The notes beneath the pieces are model-generated. The model was given only the letters and a program-made list of their open reading frames with translations, searched no databases and was not told where the DNA came from. The position numbers were made by a program, and so were the translations under genes. Shown here piece by piece: positions 19,880 to 32,241 of a stretch of DNA of 64,000 nt. Location: positions 28,001-92,000 of the forward strand of contig NW_026912171.1 of assembly GCF_963662255.1 (NCBI RefSeq), read 5' to 3'. The stretch is from Cinclus cinclus. Its lineage: Eukaryota; Chordata; Aves; Passeriformes; Cinclidae. How positions within the stretch are numbered: position 1 is the first letter of the stretch; each line of letters begins with the position of its first letter.

Positions 19880-22800
19880 ATGGCCCTTGCTCTGCGCCTC
19901 TTCCTCCTGTTCCTCCTGGGAGTGGCCCTGCCTGCCAGGGCTGCCCAGGCAGCTCCACGACGAGCACAGGGAGCAGGTGAGCCGGGGACCTGACTCCCCT
20001 TTCCTGGGACAGCTGCTCCAGCCACCCTAGCTGGGATGTTGTAGAGGATGAATAGAATGTGCAGAGTGATCAGAAGCCTGTCCGTAGCTCCCCAGGCCAC
20101 TCTGCAGCTTTGGCCATGTCCATTCACATCTGGCCCCCACAGCCTTACCCGACCCCCTTGCAGTGTCCAGTTCCCTAAGGCATAAGGGGATCCCAGCACA
20201 GCATGGAAATGAGTCTGATCTCTGCTCCCTTCTAGGCTGTGATCACAACATGGAATACATGGAAGTGTTGGTGAATGTACCTTTGAAGATCTTGGGGAAT
20301 GCTGGAGGCAAGTTTTGAATTTCTCTCTTTACTGGCAGAATACTCCGTCAAGCTGGCAAAAGTTCAGTCATGAAGTTTTTGTTGAGGTCAAGTCAGGGCT
20401 GATGGATTCTGGAATCCTTGCCCTGCTACCTTCAAGAGCTCTGGTGATCCCACAGGATCGATGTCAGTAGAAGGAAGGAGCATTTAACTGTCAATCCTCT
20501 TCCCATGTGCAATGCCAGGGTCTCCTTTGGTGTGCTCTGTGCAGCCACAGAGAAGAGAAGAGCTTAGAGGGAATGGAAGGGCCCAGGGCTGTGCCCCGGG
20601 CTGTGCATTGTGCGGCAGCTCTGTCAGCCCCAGGCAGCCTGAGCATCTCCTGCAGTGATGGGAGCTGTTCTGTCCTGCCTTTCTTTGCAGATGAACCTGT
20701 TGGTGAAGGTGATCTGGCTTCCCAACCCACGTTCAGGGATGTGTCTCTGGGACATGGTGAGGGTAGGTCAAGGCCTTTCCCCACGGGGGAGCTGCCAGCT
20801 CAGAGCCCAAAGCTCAGGCAGGGCGGCATCGCTGCAGGTGCCAGGACAGAGCCGTGCTCGTGTGTGCCCTGGCCCTGTGCAATCCCCTCACTGCTCCTGG
20901 GGCTCAGTGCTGCCTGTGCACAGCAGCAGAGATGACAGAAGCTTCACTGCCTATTGAGTTACAGGTGTGTCTGCCGGGAGGATTTCTCCAAATTCCATTC
21001 TGCTTACTGCACACAAGCCCAGCTCCCATCGTAGGGGTGAGTAGTGTGTCCCTGATGACCCCTCAGGATGAGCACTGCATTTGTGGCATCCATTCCAGGG
21101 AAATTGAACTTCTTTCTGCTAAGGCCCTCCGACAGGAACAATCAGAGACACAGCAGCCAAGAAATCCCTCGAACCATCTGAAGCTATGTGGCAAATGCTG
21201 AAGGAGATGCTGCAGAGAGAACAAGGTGGGTGCATTGTCCTCAGCCTTCCCCTGACACTCCCCAGCCAGGGCCTTTCTCTGCCCATCTGGGCACGCCGTG
21301 CCCGGCACAGCAGGAAGGGATCCATGGCAGCCTCGCTGCCCCAGTGCTGCTGCTGTCACAGCCTCAGGGGATGTTTCCCAGCCTCTGGAGGAAGGCATTT
21401 AGCATCAGCTCACAGGGAGCCCAAAGTGTCCCAATGGCCATGCACCCCCTGAGATCCTTGCAATTCTTTGGCCTTGAGGTAGTTCAGGTGAAGCGGCTGT
21501 TTAGAGAAAGGACCAGGCTGGCACAGTCCCTAAATGCTGGGTGTTTTCTGTTCCTTATCCATGACTTTCAAACGTGTTGTCTCCTGTATTTGCCTCTTCC
21601 CCAGTGGGTAAGAATCCCATCTCAACCAGCTGTCCCTTTCCTTTCTTCAAAAATTGAAGGAAAAACCGTTCAGAAGGAAGCACTTCCCCAAGGAAGCAGT
21701 GGTTCTGTGCAAAGTTCTGCTGCAGGAAGGGAGGTGATGCCAGGCACAGTCACACAAGGTAATTGCTGTGCCTCTAGGCCTGAGCCCTGCTGAGCCCTGG
21801 GCTGCCATCTCTGATGCTTGGCAGTGAGGGCACAGCCTGGAAACAACGGGCACAGCCCTGAGGAATTCTCCTGAGCAGGCTGAGGGCACTCAGGTCCTGA
21901 GCAGTCCTGCTGGGGACCCTCTAGGGGAGACACTGCCTGAGGCCTGGGAGGGGCTGGCACTTGAAGACTGATTCTGTGCCAGGCTATGTTGCAGGAAGGC
22001 AGGGAAGTGTCCCATGAAGCCCTCAGTTGTCCAGCTGCCCCTCCAGAGATCTTGCACACTGCATGGGAAGAGTGGTCAGAACGACCAGAGCCAGCCCAGA
22101 GCTCTCCAGGCCCTTCTGCAGCTTTGGCCATGTCCATTCACATCTGGCCCCCACAGCCTCCCCCGAGCCCCTTGCAGTGCCCAGTTCCCTAAGGCAGAAG
22201 GGGAGCCCAGCACACCATGGAAATGGTACTGGTCTCTGTTCCCTTCTAGGTGAAGTTCCTGCAAAGGTTTCTCCATTAGTCTGGCGGTATGAAGTTTTGA
22301 AGCCCTCTGGACCTCCTGCAGGTATATTCTCACTGTCCCATCAAGGAATAATCATTGACAACCTGGCAGGGAGCTGATGACAGAAGCTTCTGTGGCTGGT
22401 GATTTACAGGTGTGTCTGCAGGGAGGATTTCTCCAACTCCGGGTCTGGAGGCTGCACCCAAGCCCAGCTCCCATCGCAGGGGTGAGTAGTGTGTCCCTGC
22501 TGACCCCACAGGTTGGGAATTGCTTTTGTGGGATCCATGGATCTTGTGCCCTGCTGAGCCTTGAGCTGCCATCTCTGATGCTTGGCAGTGAGGGCACAGC
22601 CTGGGCAAGACAGGCACAGCCCAGAGGAATTCTCCTGAGCAGGCTCAGGGCACTCGGGTACTGAGCATTCCTGCTGGGGATCCTCTGGGGTAGACACTGC
22701 CTGAGACCTGGGAGGGGCTGCAAGGGGTGCCCATGGTGGGGAAAGGGCTGAGGGGGAGAGCAGGGCTCCAGTGTGCCCTGAGAGGGCCTGCCTCTCTACC

Positions 22801-25800
22801 CTTGGGCTGGCGGAGCTGGGCCAGCCAAAGGAGGGAGGGAGGTTGGGAGGGATGGCTGTGGCAGGGCCTTCTGCAGTTTTCCGCTGGGATTTAAGCAGGA
22901 TTTCCTCTGTGGGCCAGAGAGAGCCCCAGTGGTCCTGGGCTGTTTCCCCACCTCTCCAGGGATGTTACAAAGGGCATGCAAAGACAGTGGAGAGTGACCA
23001 GAAGACACCCCAGACCTCCCCAGGCCCCTCTGCAGCTTTGGCCATGTCCATTCACATCTGGCCCCCACAGCCTTCCCCGAGCCCCTTGCAGTGCCCAGTT
23101 CCCTAAGACAGAAGGGGATCCCAGCACACCATGGAAATGTTTCTGATCTGCTCTCCCTTCCAGGTGAGGTTCCTGGCAATGATTCTCCATTAGCTTGGCT
23201 GAAAAAAGTTTTGAAGCCCTTGGAGCCTCCTGCAGGTATATTCTCACTGTCCCACCAAGCAATAATCATTGACAACCTGGCAGGGAGCTGATGACAGAAG
23301 CTTCTGTGGCTGGTGATTTACAGGTGTGTCTGCAGGGAACACTTTTCAAGGGCCTTTGCTGGTTGCTGCACCCAAGCCCAGCTCCCATCGCAGGGGTGAG
23401 TAGTGTGTCCCTGCTGACCCCACAGGCTGAGCTCACTGTGCTTTCGTGGGATCCATTCATCTGAAATGGAACTACTTCCTATTAAGGTCCTCCGAGAGGA
23501 AAGACCAAAGACACGGCGGACAAGAAATCCCTGGAACCATCTGAAACAATGCAGCAAATGCTGAAGGAGACACTGCAGGGAGGACAAGGTGAGCGCATTT
23601 CCGTCAGCCTCCTCCTGACACTCGGCAGCCGGGGCCTTTCTCTGCACATCTGGGCACGCCGTGCCCGGCACAGCGGGAAGGGATCCATGGCAGCCTCGCT
23701 GCCCCACTGCTGCTGTCACACCCTGAGGGGATGTTTCCCAGCCTGGGCTGGCTGCAGCTTCTCCCCAGCCTCTGCAGGAAGGCATTTGGCATCAGCTGAC
23801 AGCCAGCACAAAGTGTCCCATGGGTTGGACATGCCCTGAGATCCCCTGAAATTTCCCAGACTTAGAGTAAATTAGGAGAGGCATCTCTTTTGAGAATGGA
23901 GTGCTCTGGTTAGCCTGAAGAGCCTTTGCCTTTTCCTGATCCTTATCATTGCCTTTCATAAGTATTGTCTCCTGAAGGTGCCACTGCCCCAGTGGGGAAC
24001 GGTTCCATCTCATCCAGCTGTTCCTTTTCCTTCCTCCAGAAGTGGATGGAGAGACTATGCAGAAGGAAGCATTTCCCAGAGGAAGCAGTGGCTCATTTGC
24101 AGCCTCTGCTGCAGGAAGGGAGGCGAAGTCAGGCACAGTCACACAAGGTAATTGCTGTACCTCTGTGCCAGAGCCCTACTGAGCCTTGAGCTGCCATCTC
24201 TGATGCTTGGCAGTGAGGGCACAGCCCAGAGGAATTCTCCTGAGCAGGCTGAGGGCACTTGGGTCCTGAGCAGTCCTGCTGGGGTCCCTCTGGGGGAGAC
24301 ACTGCCTGAGACCTGGGAGGGGCGGGAAGGGGTGCCCATGGTGGGGAAAGGGCAGAGGGGGAGAGCAGGGCTCTAGATTGTGGGGCTCCTCTGTCATCCC
24401 CAGGCAGCCTGAGCATCTCCTGCAGTGCTGGGAGCTGTTCTGTCCTTCCTTTCTTTGCAGATGAACCTGCTGGTGAAGGTCGTCTGGCTTCCCAACCCAC
24501 GTTCAGGGATAAGTCTCTGGGAGATGGTGAGGGTAGGTCAAGGCCTTTCCTCGTAGGAGAGCTGCCAACTCAGAGCACAAATCTTGGACGGGGGGGAATC
24601 GCTGCATGTGCCAGGACAGAGCCATGCTCGTGTGTGCCCTGGCCCTGTGCAATCCCCTCACAGCTCCTGTGGCTCAGCCCTGGCAGGTCTTTGAAAATGA
24701 GGGCCCTGCCTCTGCCCCAAAAGCCCAGATGTTTTTTGAACCTTCTCCATGATTTTGGCAAGCATTGCCTCCTGAAGGTGCCACTTCTCGATTGGGGAAT
24801 GTTTCCATCTGATCCAGCTCATCCTTTTCTTTCTCAAGTGATGGACAAAAAATCCGTGCAGAAGGAGCCACTTCACGGAAGAAGCAGTGGCTCGGTTCCA
24901 GCCTGGACAGCAGGAGGGAAAACAATGCCAGGCACGGACACAGGCACAGGAGGTAATTGCTGTGCCAGGCTCAGCCCTGGGCACGGCTGGGTGGCAGCAG
25001 CTCTTCCCCCAGGGCCTGCCCTTGCATGGCCCAACAGCAGCCAAAGCTGGAGGCCCCTCAGCTTCGAGGCCTCTGGGGCTCGATCCCAGCCCCTGGGAAA
25101 TGGGAGTCATGCACCAAGGTCCCTCCCGCTGCAGCTGCTCACGGAGCCGCCCTGAGTGCCCAGAGGCCCCAGGCACAGGAGCAGCCTCGAGCGGGAGCCC
25201 TGCCACGAGCCCGGGGCCACGGCCAGCCCTGGCTCCTGACGGGAGAGGGGCTGCCCTGGGTCCTGACAGGGCCTGACTCTGTCCCCTCGGGCTGGGGGAG
25301 CTGTCACGGGGCACGGAGGGTCGGGGCTGGCAGTGGCTGCTCAGGGGTGGCTTTGGCCCGGGTCCCTGGCAGGAGCGACTGCTCAAGGAGCTGCGCTGCC
25401 CCCGGGCTCTCCTCCTCCCGGCCTGCTGGGCTTTGCTGGGTGGCACAGCCTGTGACAAGGGGTGCCAAGGTGCCTGCAGGCCCCAGCACTGGGGGTGACA
25501 AAGAGTGTCCTGGCTGTATCCTGCGAGCTCCCAGCTCAGCAGTGGAGCGCAGCACAAAGTCAAAATCCCCATTGCTCCCACAGATGCAGCTGGCACCTCA
25601 ACATATGTTCCCAATTCCCAGAAGGGCAGTAGAAAGCATTTATGTCAGGGAACACTCTGTTGGGTAGAGTTAATGATAGGCCTGCTCGTTGTGGAGCTTA
25701 TCTTCATATTATGCTGCATCAGAATTTGGAATTGCTGGAAGAGTAAACGGTGCGTGTTTTGTTGCTCTCCCCCTCATACATCTTCATTTGATGACTGCCT

Positions 25801-26505
25801 GTAGACAGGAAACGCTCCCAGTCAGTCTTGCTGTGGAGTTGTGCATGGTCAGTGCTTGTCCACATAGCCCTGCTGAGGGTTCTGCTGCTGCCCAGTGCTT
25901 TAATTGGCTTCCTAATTCCTGGGCCTTGTCCTGGGGTGCCCGCTGGGGCTGCAGCCAGTGCTGGCTCCCACTGAAGCTGCGTGGCCAAGAGCAGCCCCAG
26001 GAGCAGCGGGCCGAGGCAAAGCGAGGTGGGGAGGAGAAAGAGCAGGGAGCAGATTGCCCTTGAAAGGCAGAGGCGCTCTGGGGCCCGCTCCTGGCCGGGG
26101 AGCCTGCCCAGAGCCATCCCCTGCTCGCCGGTTCCTTGAGGGACAGCTGTCCAGCTGGGCCAAGCTGTGCCAGCAGCTCCAGCCATGCTGGGGAGCCTTG
26201 CCAGCTCTGGGCCCTGCTGTGCAGGAGGGTCCCTGTGTGCCACCGGCAGCCGGGGCCTCAGCCGCTCCTCTCTCCACAGGAACGTTCCTGCAGATTCCTG
26301 GGACCAGCCAAAGCCATCAACCGGAGGCGCCTTTGCCCATCACTGGCCATCCCCAAGACAGTGTCCATTGTCCCAGCTAGGGTTACCTTTTGACATGGTT
26401 ACTGTGCCACAATCACCCGGAACAGGACCCTCTGTCCCCAGAGGTGCTGGCCCTGGTGTCTGGCCAGGACTGAAGGTGGCCCCCTCCTGCCAGGGACAGC
26501 CTTGA
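19880..26505 (+). CDS. Gene 3: predicted type I membrane protein, 13 exons, 453 aa (family not recognised)
   Basis: Exons: A 19880-19976, B 20236-20307, C 20691-20756, D 21124-21225, E 21660-21758, F1 22250-22321, F2 23164-23235, D' 23487-23588, E' 24040-24147, C' 24461-24526, E'' 24839-24952, G 25584-25749, H 26280-26505. All A-G junctions are phase 1 and the sum is 1362 nt without internal stop. It differs from gene 2 in two ways. It has two F exons (F1 reads GEVPAKVSPLVWRYEVLKPS, F2 equals the gene 2 F). The tail ends earlier: the codon TTA of gene 2 is TGA at 26503-26505, removing 35 codons. The B donor is GC (AG|GCAAGT); the G donor is GTGCGT. The signal peptide and transmembrane exon are as in gene 2, with the helix at about residues 351-369. 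Function unknown; cell-surface location inferred. Confidence 0.68.
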
Positions 26506-26790
26506 TTCCAGCAGAGCCTTTGGGCTTCAGCTCTGGTGTCTGGGTGGTACCACCAGTCCTGGCAGAGCTCCTTGTCTGGGCACAGCCAGGACTGGGCAGG
26601 CAGCAGATGAGCATGGGGCAACATTTTTGCTTCATTTTTCATTTTTAGAAATTAGAGAATCTTAGAAATATTGGGAAGGGTGTCTTTTTGTATAATGAAA
26701 TCCCCAAATGTTTCTTCCCTTTTCCCACAACAGTATTCTTGAAAGTACTTGTAGAATTCTGAAAAGCTTAGAACATTCTTACACTCGCAG

Positions 26791-26803
26791 AATAAAAAAT
26801 AAA
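26791..26803 (+). promoter_or_regulatory. Poly(A) signals of gene 3
   Basis: AATAAA at 26791-26796 and 26798-26803, in the same relative position as after gene 2 and about 290 bp after the earlier stop. Confidence 0.6.
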
Positions 26804-27269
26804 GTTGTACTCGACTGGTACTCTTTACTCTAGGAAGAACTAAGACACCCCAAGACACCAAGCCTAATGCAGAGGATCTTTTCCCACAGGAGATTTGTAC
26901 CTTGTCACAATCATATTACTTAAAGCCTTTTCCCAGCTCTATTCTGGTATTTCTGATACGCTCACCTCTCAGTATGCAGAGGCAAACTTTGAAGGGAAAC
27001 AGTGGGAATCCCTTGAAGTCACTCTCTTTGCTTCTGAAAGAACTCCCTCAGTTCTAGAGCAGGGGGTTCTCTCAGCTTCCTGCCGCCCCTGGGCTCTCCT
27101 CCTCCCGGCCTTCTGAGCTGTGTTGGGTGGCACAGCCTGTGCCAAGGGGTGGCAAAGTGCCCCGGGCCCCAGATCTGGGGGGAACAGAGAACATCCTGGC
27201 CATATCCAGCGAGGTGCCAGCTCAGCAGCGGAGCACAGCACAGGCTCCTGCTCCGCTTTGCTCTCACAG

Positions 27270-27382
27270 ATGTAGCCGGCACCTCGACAGGTTATCCCGA
27301 TTCCCAGAAGGGCAGTGGAAAGGGTTTCTGTCAGGGAACACGCTGCTGGCTACAGTTAATGGCAGGCCTGGCTACCTCATAG
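27270..27382 (+). pseudogene. Exon G' downstream of gene 3
   Basis: Copy of the transmembrane-less exon, with acceptor CTCTCACAG, phase-1 entry and TAG at 27380-27382. Asn-Ser of the first copy reads Asp-Ser here. Confidence 0.45.
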
Positions 27383-27391
27383 CACGCAGGT

Positions 27392-27838
27392 GATGGGGAC
27401 CTCTGTAAGGCTGGCAGATGACTGGGGTCCGTCATGAGGCACATGGGGCTGGGGGAGGTGGGGTGGGGGGGTTGAGTTTTCCAGTAAGACATGCGGGATT
27501 TGGGCTCGTTGTCAGTGGTGCATGTGGGTGGGGTTCCTCATGAGGTTCTCAGGGGATTTCTGGTCCCTTCCATGGTGTACACGTGACTGGAGACCTCTGT
27601 ACGGCTGGCAGGGGGATTGAGCTCTTTATGATTTACGTGGCGGTTTAGTGGCTGCTGTCAAGGCCTGCAGAGGAGCTGAGTCCTTCCTAAGGTGGGCAGG
27701 GGCTGGATTCTTTTGTGAGGCACACAGGAATATTTTCGGCTCTCTGCTAAGATGTGCAGGGATCCCTCTTGAGGCACAAAGGAGTATTTATGGTCTCCGC
27801 TAAGGTGTGCAGGCATGTCTTATGAGGGGTGCGCCAGG
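27392..27838 (+). repeat. Degenerate minisatellite (copy 2)
   Basis: Same 50-60 bp imperfect repeat as at 15664-16110, with single-base differences such as GTGCAGGG for GTGCTGGG near 27757. Confidence 0.6.
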
Positions 27839-28330
27839 GATAAATTAGACGTGTTTTGTTCGGCTTCTCAGCACACCAAAGGCACACTCCCACTCTCTCC
27901 CTCGAGCTTACGCAAACTCAGCGGGAAGCTTTCTGCAAAGCCTTGGGCCCGGCCTGCGGGCCTAGTGGGTGGGCAGAGCCCATCCCTTGTGGGCCAGGCG
28001 GAGGTTCCAGAGCCGCCAGGCCCTCGTCGGCTCGGGTCCGGCAGCTGGGTCAGGGCCCCGGTGGGGAAGGGCCATGGGTCCAGCTGCGATGGGGCTGATG
28101 AGCAGCACCAGAGGCACAAACATAACAAGGGCCTTGCTACGCCCTGGCCCTGTGCTGCAGCCAAAGACAAATTTACAGCCACGACCATTCCAGGGGCACA
28201 GGGCGCACCCGGGGTTACAATGGAGGCGGTGGTGGCAGCGGTGGTGGCAGCAGTGGTGCTGATATTGGGACAGCGCTGTCAGGAGAGCGGTGGCAGCAAG
28301 AGCTGCGGGACTGGCAGAGGGCAAGGCACA
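27839..28330 (+). other. Junction of GC-rich module segment with gene 4 5' region
   Basis: Up to about 28222 this follows the GC-rich segment of the 3' module. From about 28222 it follows the sequence before a gene 1-type signal-peptide exon (GATATTGGGACAGCGCTG at 28261 onward, as at 4570). The join falls in GGCGGTGGTGGCAGC triplets common to both sides. It produces a fused 209-codon ORF at 27815-28444 that is not thought to be a real gene. Confidence 0.65.
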
Positions 28331-30463
28331 ATGGCCCTTGCTCTTCGCCTCTTCCTCCTGCTCCTCCTGGCAGTGGCCCTGCCTGCCAGGGCTGCCCAGG
28401 CAGCTCCCTGGCGAGCACGGGGAGCAGGTGAGCCGGGGACCTGACTCCCCTTTCCTGGGACAGCTCTTCCTTCTCCCCAGGAAGCGGGGGGATGGTTTTG
28501 CATAGGTCTTACGGGAAGCTTTCCTCTGTGGGGAAAGAGGGAGAGAGCCCACAGGGGCCCTGGGTTTCTCCGGTTTCCTCTCCAGTGATATTGCTCAGGG
28601 CATGGAGAGAGTGTGCACAGTGACCAGGAGCCACCTCAGAGCTCTCCAGGCCCTCCTGCAGCTTTGGCCATGTCCATTCACATCTGGCCCCCACAGCCTT
28701 ACCCGACCCCTTTGCAGTGCCCAGTTCCCTAATGCAGAAGAGGACCCCAGCCCAGCATGGAAATGCTTCTGATCTGTGCTCCTTTCTAGACTGTGATCGC
28801 AACATGGATAACTGGGAAATGTTGGTGAATGTACCTTTGAAGATCTTGGGGAAGGCAGGAGGCAAGTTTTGAATTTTCCTTTTTACTGACAGAACAATCT
28901 GTCAAGCTGGGAAAAGCTCACCCAGGAATTTTTCATTGACATCAAGTCAGGACTGGTTGATTCTGGAATCCTTGCCGTGCTGCCTTTTACATCTTTGAGT
29001 GACCCTACAGAATCACTGTCTGTAGGAGGAAGGAGCATTTCGCTGCCAATCCTCTTCCCGTGTGCAAGGCCAGTGTCTCCTTCCACGCAGTCGGTGCAGC
29101 CATGGAAACGAGCTGAGAGGGAATGGAAAGGCCCAGGGCTGTGCCCCGGAACTGTGCGTTTTGGGGCTCCTCTGCCAGCCCCAGGCAGCCTGAGCAGTGC
29201 TGGGAGCTCTTCTGTCCTGCCTTTCTTTGCAGATGAACCTGTTGGAGAAGGTGATCTGGCTTCCCAACCCACGTTCAGGGATGAGTCTCTGGAGATGGTG
29301 AGGGTAGGTCAAGGCCTTTCCCCACGGGGGAGCTGCCAGCTCAGAGCCCAAAGCTCAGGCAGGGGGGCATCGCTGCAGGTGCCAGGACAGAGCCGTGCTC
29401 GTGTGTGCCCTGGCCCTGTGCAATCCCCTCACTGCTCCTGGGGCTCAGTGCTGCCTGTGCACAGCAGCAGAGATGACAGAAGCTTCTGTGCCTGTTGAGT
29501 TACAGGTGTGTCTGCAGGGAGGATTTCTCCAACCCTTGGCCCGGATATTGCACCCAAGCCCAGCTCCCATCGCAGGGGTGAGTAGTGTGTCCCTGCTGAC
29601 CCAACAGGCTTTTCTGGGATCCACTCAGGGGAAATTGAACTCTATTGCTCTAACATAATTCGACTGGAGAGAATAAAGCTACCGGACACAAGAAATCCCT
29701 CGAACCATCTGAAACCATGCAGCAAATGCTGAAGGAAATGCAGCAGAGAGGACATGGTGGGTGCATTTCCCTCAGCCTTCTCCTGACACTCCCCAGCCAG
29801 GGCCTTTCTCTGCACATCGGGACACGCCGTGCCCGGCACAGCAGGAAGGGATCCATGGCAGCCTCGCTGCCCCACTGCTGCTGCTGTCACAGCCTGCAGG
29901 GCTGTTTCCCAGCCTGGGCTAGCTGCAGCTTCTCCTCAGGCTCTGCAGGAAGGCATTTGACAGCAGCACACAGGGAGACCAATGTGTCCTGATGGCCATG
30001 CACATCCTGGGATCCCCTGCCATTTCCCTGTCTCCAGGCATATCACAAAGTGCAGCTATCTGGAGAAGGAAGAGCCATGGCCATCCCGAAACATTTAGGT
30101 GATTTCCTGATCTTTAACCATGCCTTGGACAAGCTTTATGTCCTGAAGATGCCCTCTTCCCAGTGGGAACGATTCTATTTGACCCAGTCGTCCCTTCCTC
30201 CAGAAATGAAAGACTGTGCAGAAGGAAGCACTTCCCAAAGGAAGCAGTGCTTCTGTGCACGGTTCTGCTGCAGGAAGGGAGGTGATGCCAGGCACAGTCA
30301 CACAAGGTAATTGCTGTTCCTCTAGGCCTGAGCCCTGCTGAGCCCTGGGCTGCCATCTCTGATGCTTGGCAGTGCGGGCACAGCCCAGAAACGACGGGCA
30401 CAGCCCTGAGGAATTCGCCTGAGCAGGCTGAGGGCACTCAGGTCCTAAGCAGTCCTGCTGGGG
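28331..30463 (+). pseudogene. Gene 4: right-end truncated copy of the membrane protein family
   Basis: Exon A (28331-28427) and exon B (28790-28861, with acceptor TTTCTAG and GC donor) are intact. Exon C (29233-29297) has lost one base near its end (65 instead of 66 nt), breaking the phase-1 junction. Exon D (ending 29756) has lost its acceptor AG (TAACATAATT near 29651). Exon E (30204-30306) is 103 nt instead of 108, so it is frameshifted. Homology to the gene family stops at 30463, in the intron after E, where ERVK sequence begins. Exon details tie it to gene 1 rather than genes 2 and 3 (CDRNMD in B, ATATTGGG in the 5' region). Confidence 0.62.
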
Positions 30464-32241
30464 TCATTTCCCCACATAAATGTTCTAGTGTTATGGGACT
30501 TCCATTTGTGTCTACTGCGTTTTGGCTATTTTGTAGAAGTTCCTTTAGCAGTCCCTTCAGAGATCTCTTCCAAATGTTTTCCCACAGATCAAACTCCGAG
30601 GGGCTCAGGAGACACTTGAAAAGATTTCAAAGATCAGCTGGGACTAATTCATTGGATGTTAGGGTAGCTTTCCACACCCCTTTAAAAATTTCACTGTTAC
30701 GGCCAAATTCTTTTTGAATTTTGCCAAGTTCCCTGAAAGTTTGATATGAAAAATTTTGGAATTGTCTAATTCCAGTTCTCCTTCCTGTATATGTAATAGG
30801 AGCAACCGATGGCATGGTTTCTTGTTCCAGGTTCCGATCCCCGGGTTGCTGATTCCCAGGGCTTCCCCCTACCCCCCCACCCGCGGGAGGGCTGGGAGGT
30901 GGGACACGGCCCCCGCTGCCCCCCCCGAGGCAGCCGGGAGCAGGGCCACCCCTTCCCCCGCAGGGGCCGGCAGGGTGGACATGGCCAGTGCCGGCACCCC
31001 CGGGGCGGCCCGGAGCAGGGATACTCCGTGCCCCGCAGCCGCGGCAATCCGTGGAGGAGAGACTTCCCTCCCCTCGGGAATCGGGGTTTCACCCCACCCC
31101 GCATGGCAGCCGGGGGGTGGGAACCCCCCTCGCCTGTGCCCACACTCGCGGCAGCTCGGAGGAGGACTCGTTCCCCCCCCACCCCCGCCGGGACTGGGAA
31201 GCACTCTGATTTCCCGATTGCTTTCCGCCCCCTGGAAGTCGGGAGCGGGGCCGCCGCCCCCCGCTGCCATGTGGGAGCTAGGAGGCAGGCCACCGCCCCC
31301 CCACCGCCACGGGGTCCGGGAGCTGCTGGCCCTCCCCCATGCCGGACTCGGGAAGCTGTCAACCCCCGCCTGCCGCGTGGACCGGGAATGGCTTTATTTC
31401 CCCCGCTTGGGAATCCGGAGGGACAATTCTCCCCGCCCCGCAGCGTCTGTGAGGGAGGATGGCTCCACCCCGCCCCGGTTCCCGCAGCAACCCTGAGGGC
31501 AGGCAGAGGAAACCCGGGCAGGAGAGGGGGCGGAGCCACCCGGGTGGGAGGGGGGACGGTGGGAACCAGGATTGCAACACGCGGGGGCGGGGCCGCAGGG
31601 TGACGTCATGCAGGGCGGGCACTTGGGGAGAGAGGGGGCGGGGCTGAGGGACGGAAAGGCTTCTTGGAGGAGGAAGGGTTAGGGGCGGGGACAAGCGGGA
31701 AAGAGGAATTTTGGGAAGAAGGAACGTAACCTGGGGGATCAAACACGTGGCCGCCGCCATGGTGGACTCCCCCCTGGTGTTCAGAGACCTCCCAGGGGAT
31801 CGGCCACGTGGCCTGCATACTGTTCTGGGAAACCACGGCTATGCCAGGCTTCCTGCACATCCTGGGGAGACCCATGCGTCCTTTTCAATTCGGGGGCAGA
31901 GGGGGAGAGAGGAGAAGGGGTAGGGGAAGTCAGAGGGGTTTCCTGTTGCTGTCTTTTTTCAGTTCTCTCTTAATCAATTCTTTGCGAACTTTTAGGAATA
32001 TTGGGAGGAACTGAGAAAGTGATTCCTCTCCATCTTCAATGTTTGATGTTAAAAGATCCCCAATTTTGTCCCAAGAGGAACTTGAATTTACATTTTGCAG
32101 GGTAAACTGATGGAACTGAATAGATAGCCGACACACAAAATCCTTCAAGCATCTTTTAGACGTTCTAACATTGCCACTATGTAAAATTTCCTGAATCTGG
32201 GAATATAAACTTTACTGTGCCGCAGACAATTTAGAGCCCAT
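30464..32241 (-). pseudogene. gag: ERVK-like gag, 5' part only, inactivated
   Basis: Read on the minus strand, an ATG at complement(32239..32241) opens a gag-like N-terminus with Gly at position 2 (myristoylation-type start). It is stopped by TAA at complement(32212..32214), codon 10. The matrix-like part continues in frame to a TGA at complement(31930..31932). A Pro/Ser-rich stretch follows in another frame (complement 31606-31875), then a GC-rich linker, and then capsid-like sequence at complement(30464..30815) with the motif FRELGKIQKEFG. The element ends abruptly at 30464 against gene 4; protease, pol and the 3' LTR are missing. Family assignment comes from the gag character and the tRNA-Lys-type primer site upstream. 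Confidence 0.68.
30830..31700 (-). repeat. GC-rich degenerate minisatellite inside ERVK gag linker
   Basis: Very GC-rich stretch of imperfect units of roughly 30-40 bp, for example CAGCCGGGAGCAGGG near 30932 and CGGCCCGGAGCAGGG near 31007. It sits between matrix-like and capsid-like parts and is open for 257 codons on the minus strand as Gly/Pro/Arg-rich sequence. Long open frames on both strands here reflect base composition. Confidence 0.5.

Larger units (their letters stand above)
18614..28222 (+). repeat. Inner tandem repeat 2 (truncated on the right)
   Basis: This is the second inner unit, with gene 3. It carries an additional 914 bp containing a second F exon. The unit stops at about 28222, inside the GC-rich segment of the downstream module, where it is joined to the 5' region of gene 4. 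Confidence 0.8.

Noticed and set aside
24658..25614. 318-codon minus-strand ORF (also at 57235-58191)
   Set aside because: It runs antisense over C'-G exons and the GC-rich intron of gene 3; it has no domain, and its extent follows stop-poor GC-rich sequence.
30826..30850. tRNA B-box-like sequence GGTTCCGATCCCC
   Set aside because: No A box at the right distance and no cloverleaf; it lies within retroviral gag sequence.
30756..31603. Plus-strand ORFs of 246 and 264 codons over the GC-rich stretch
   Set aside because: All frames are open there because of base composition; the flanking capsid-like and matrix-like parts read on the minus strand.
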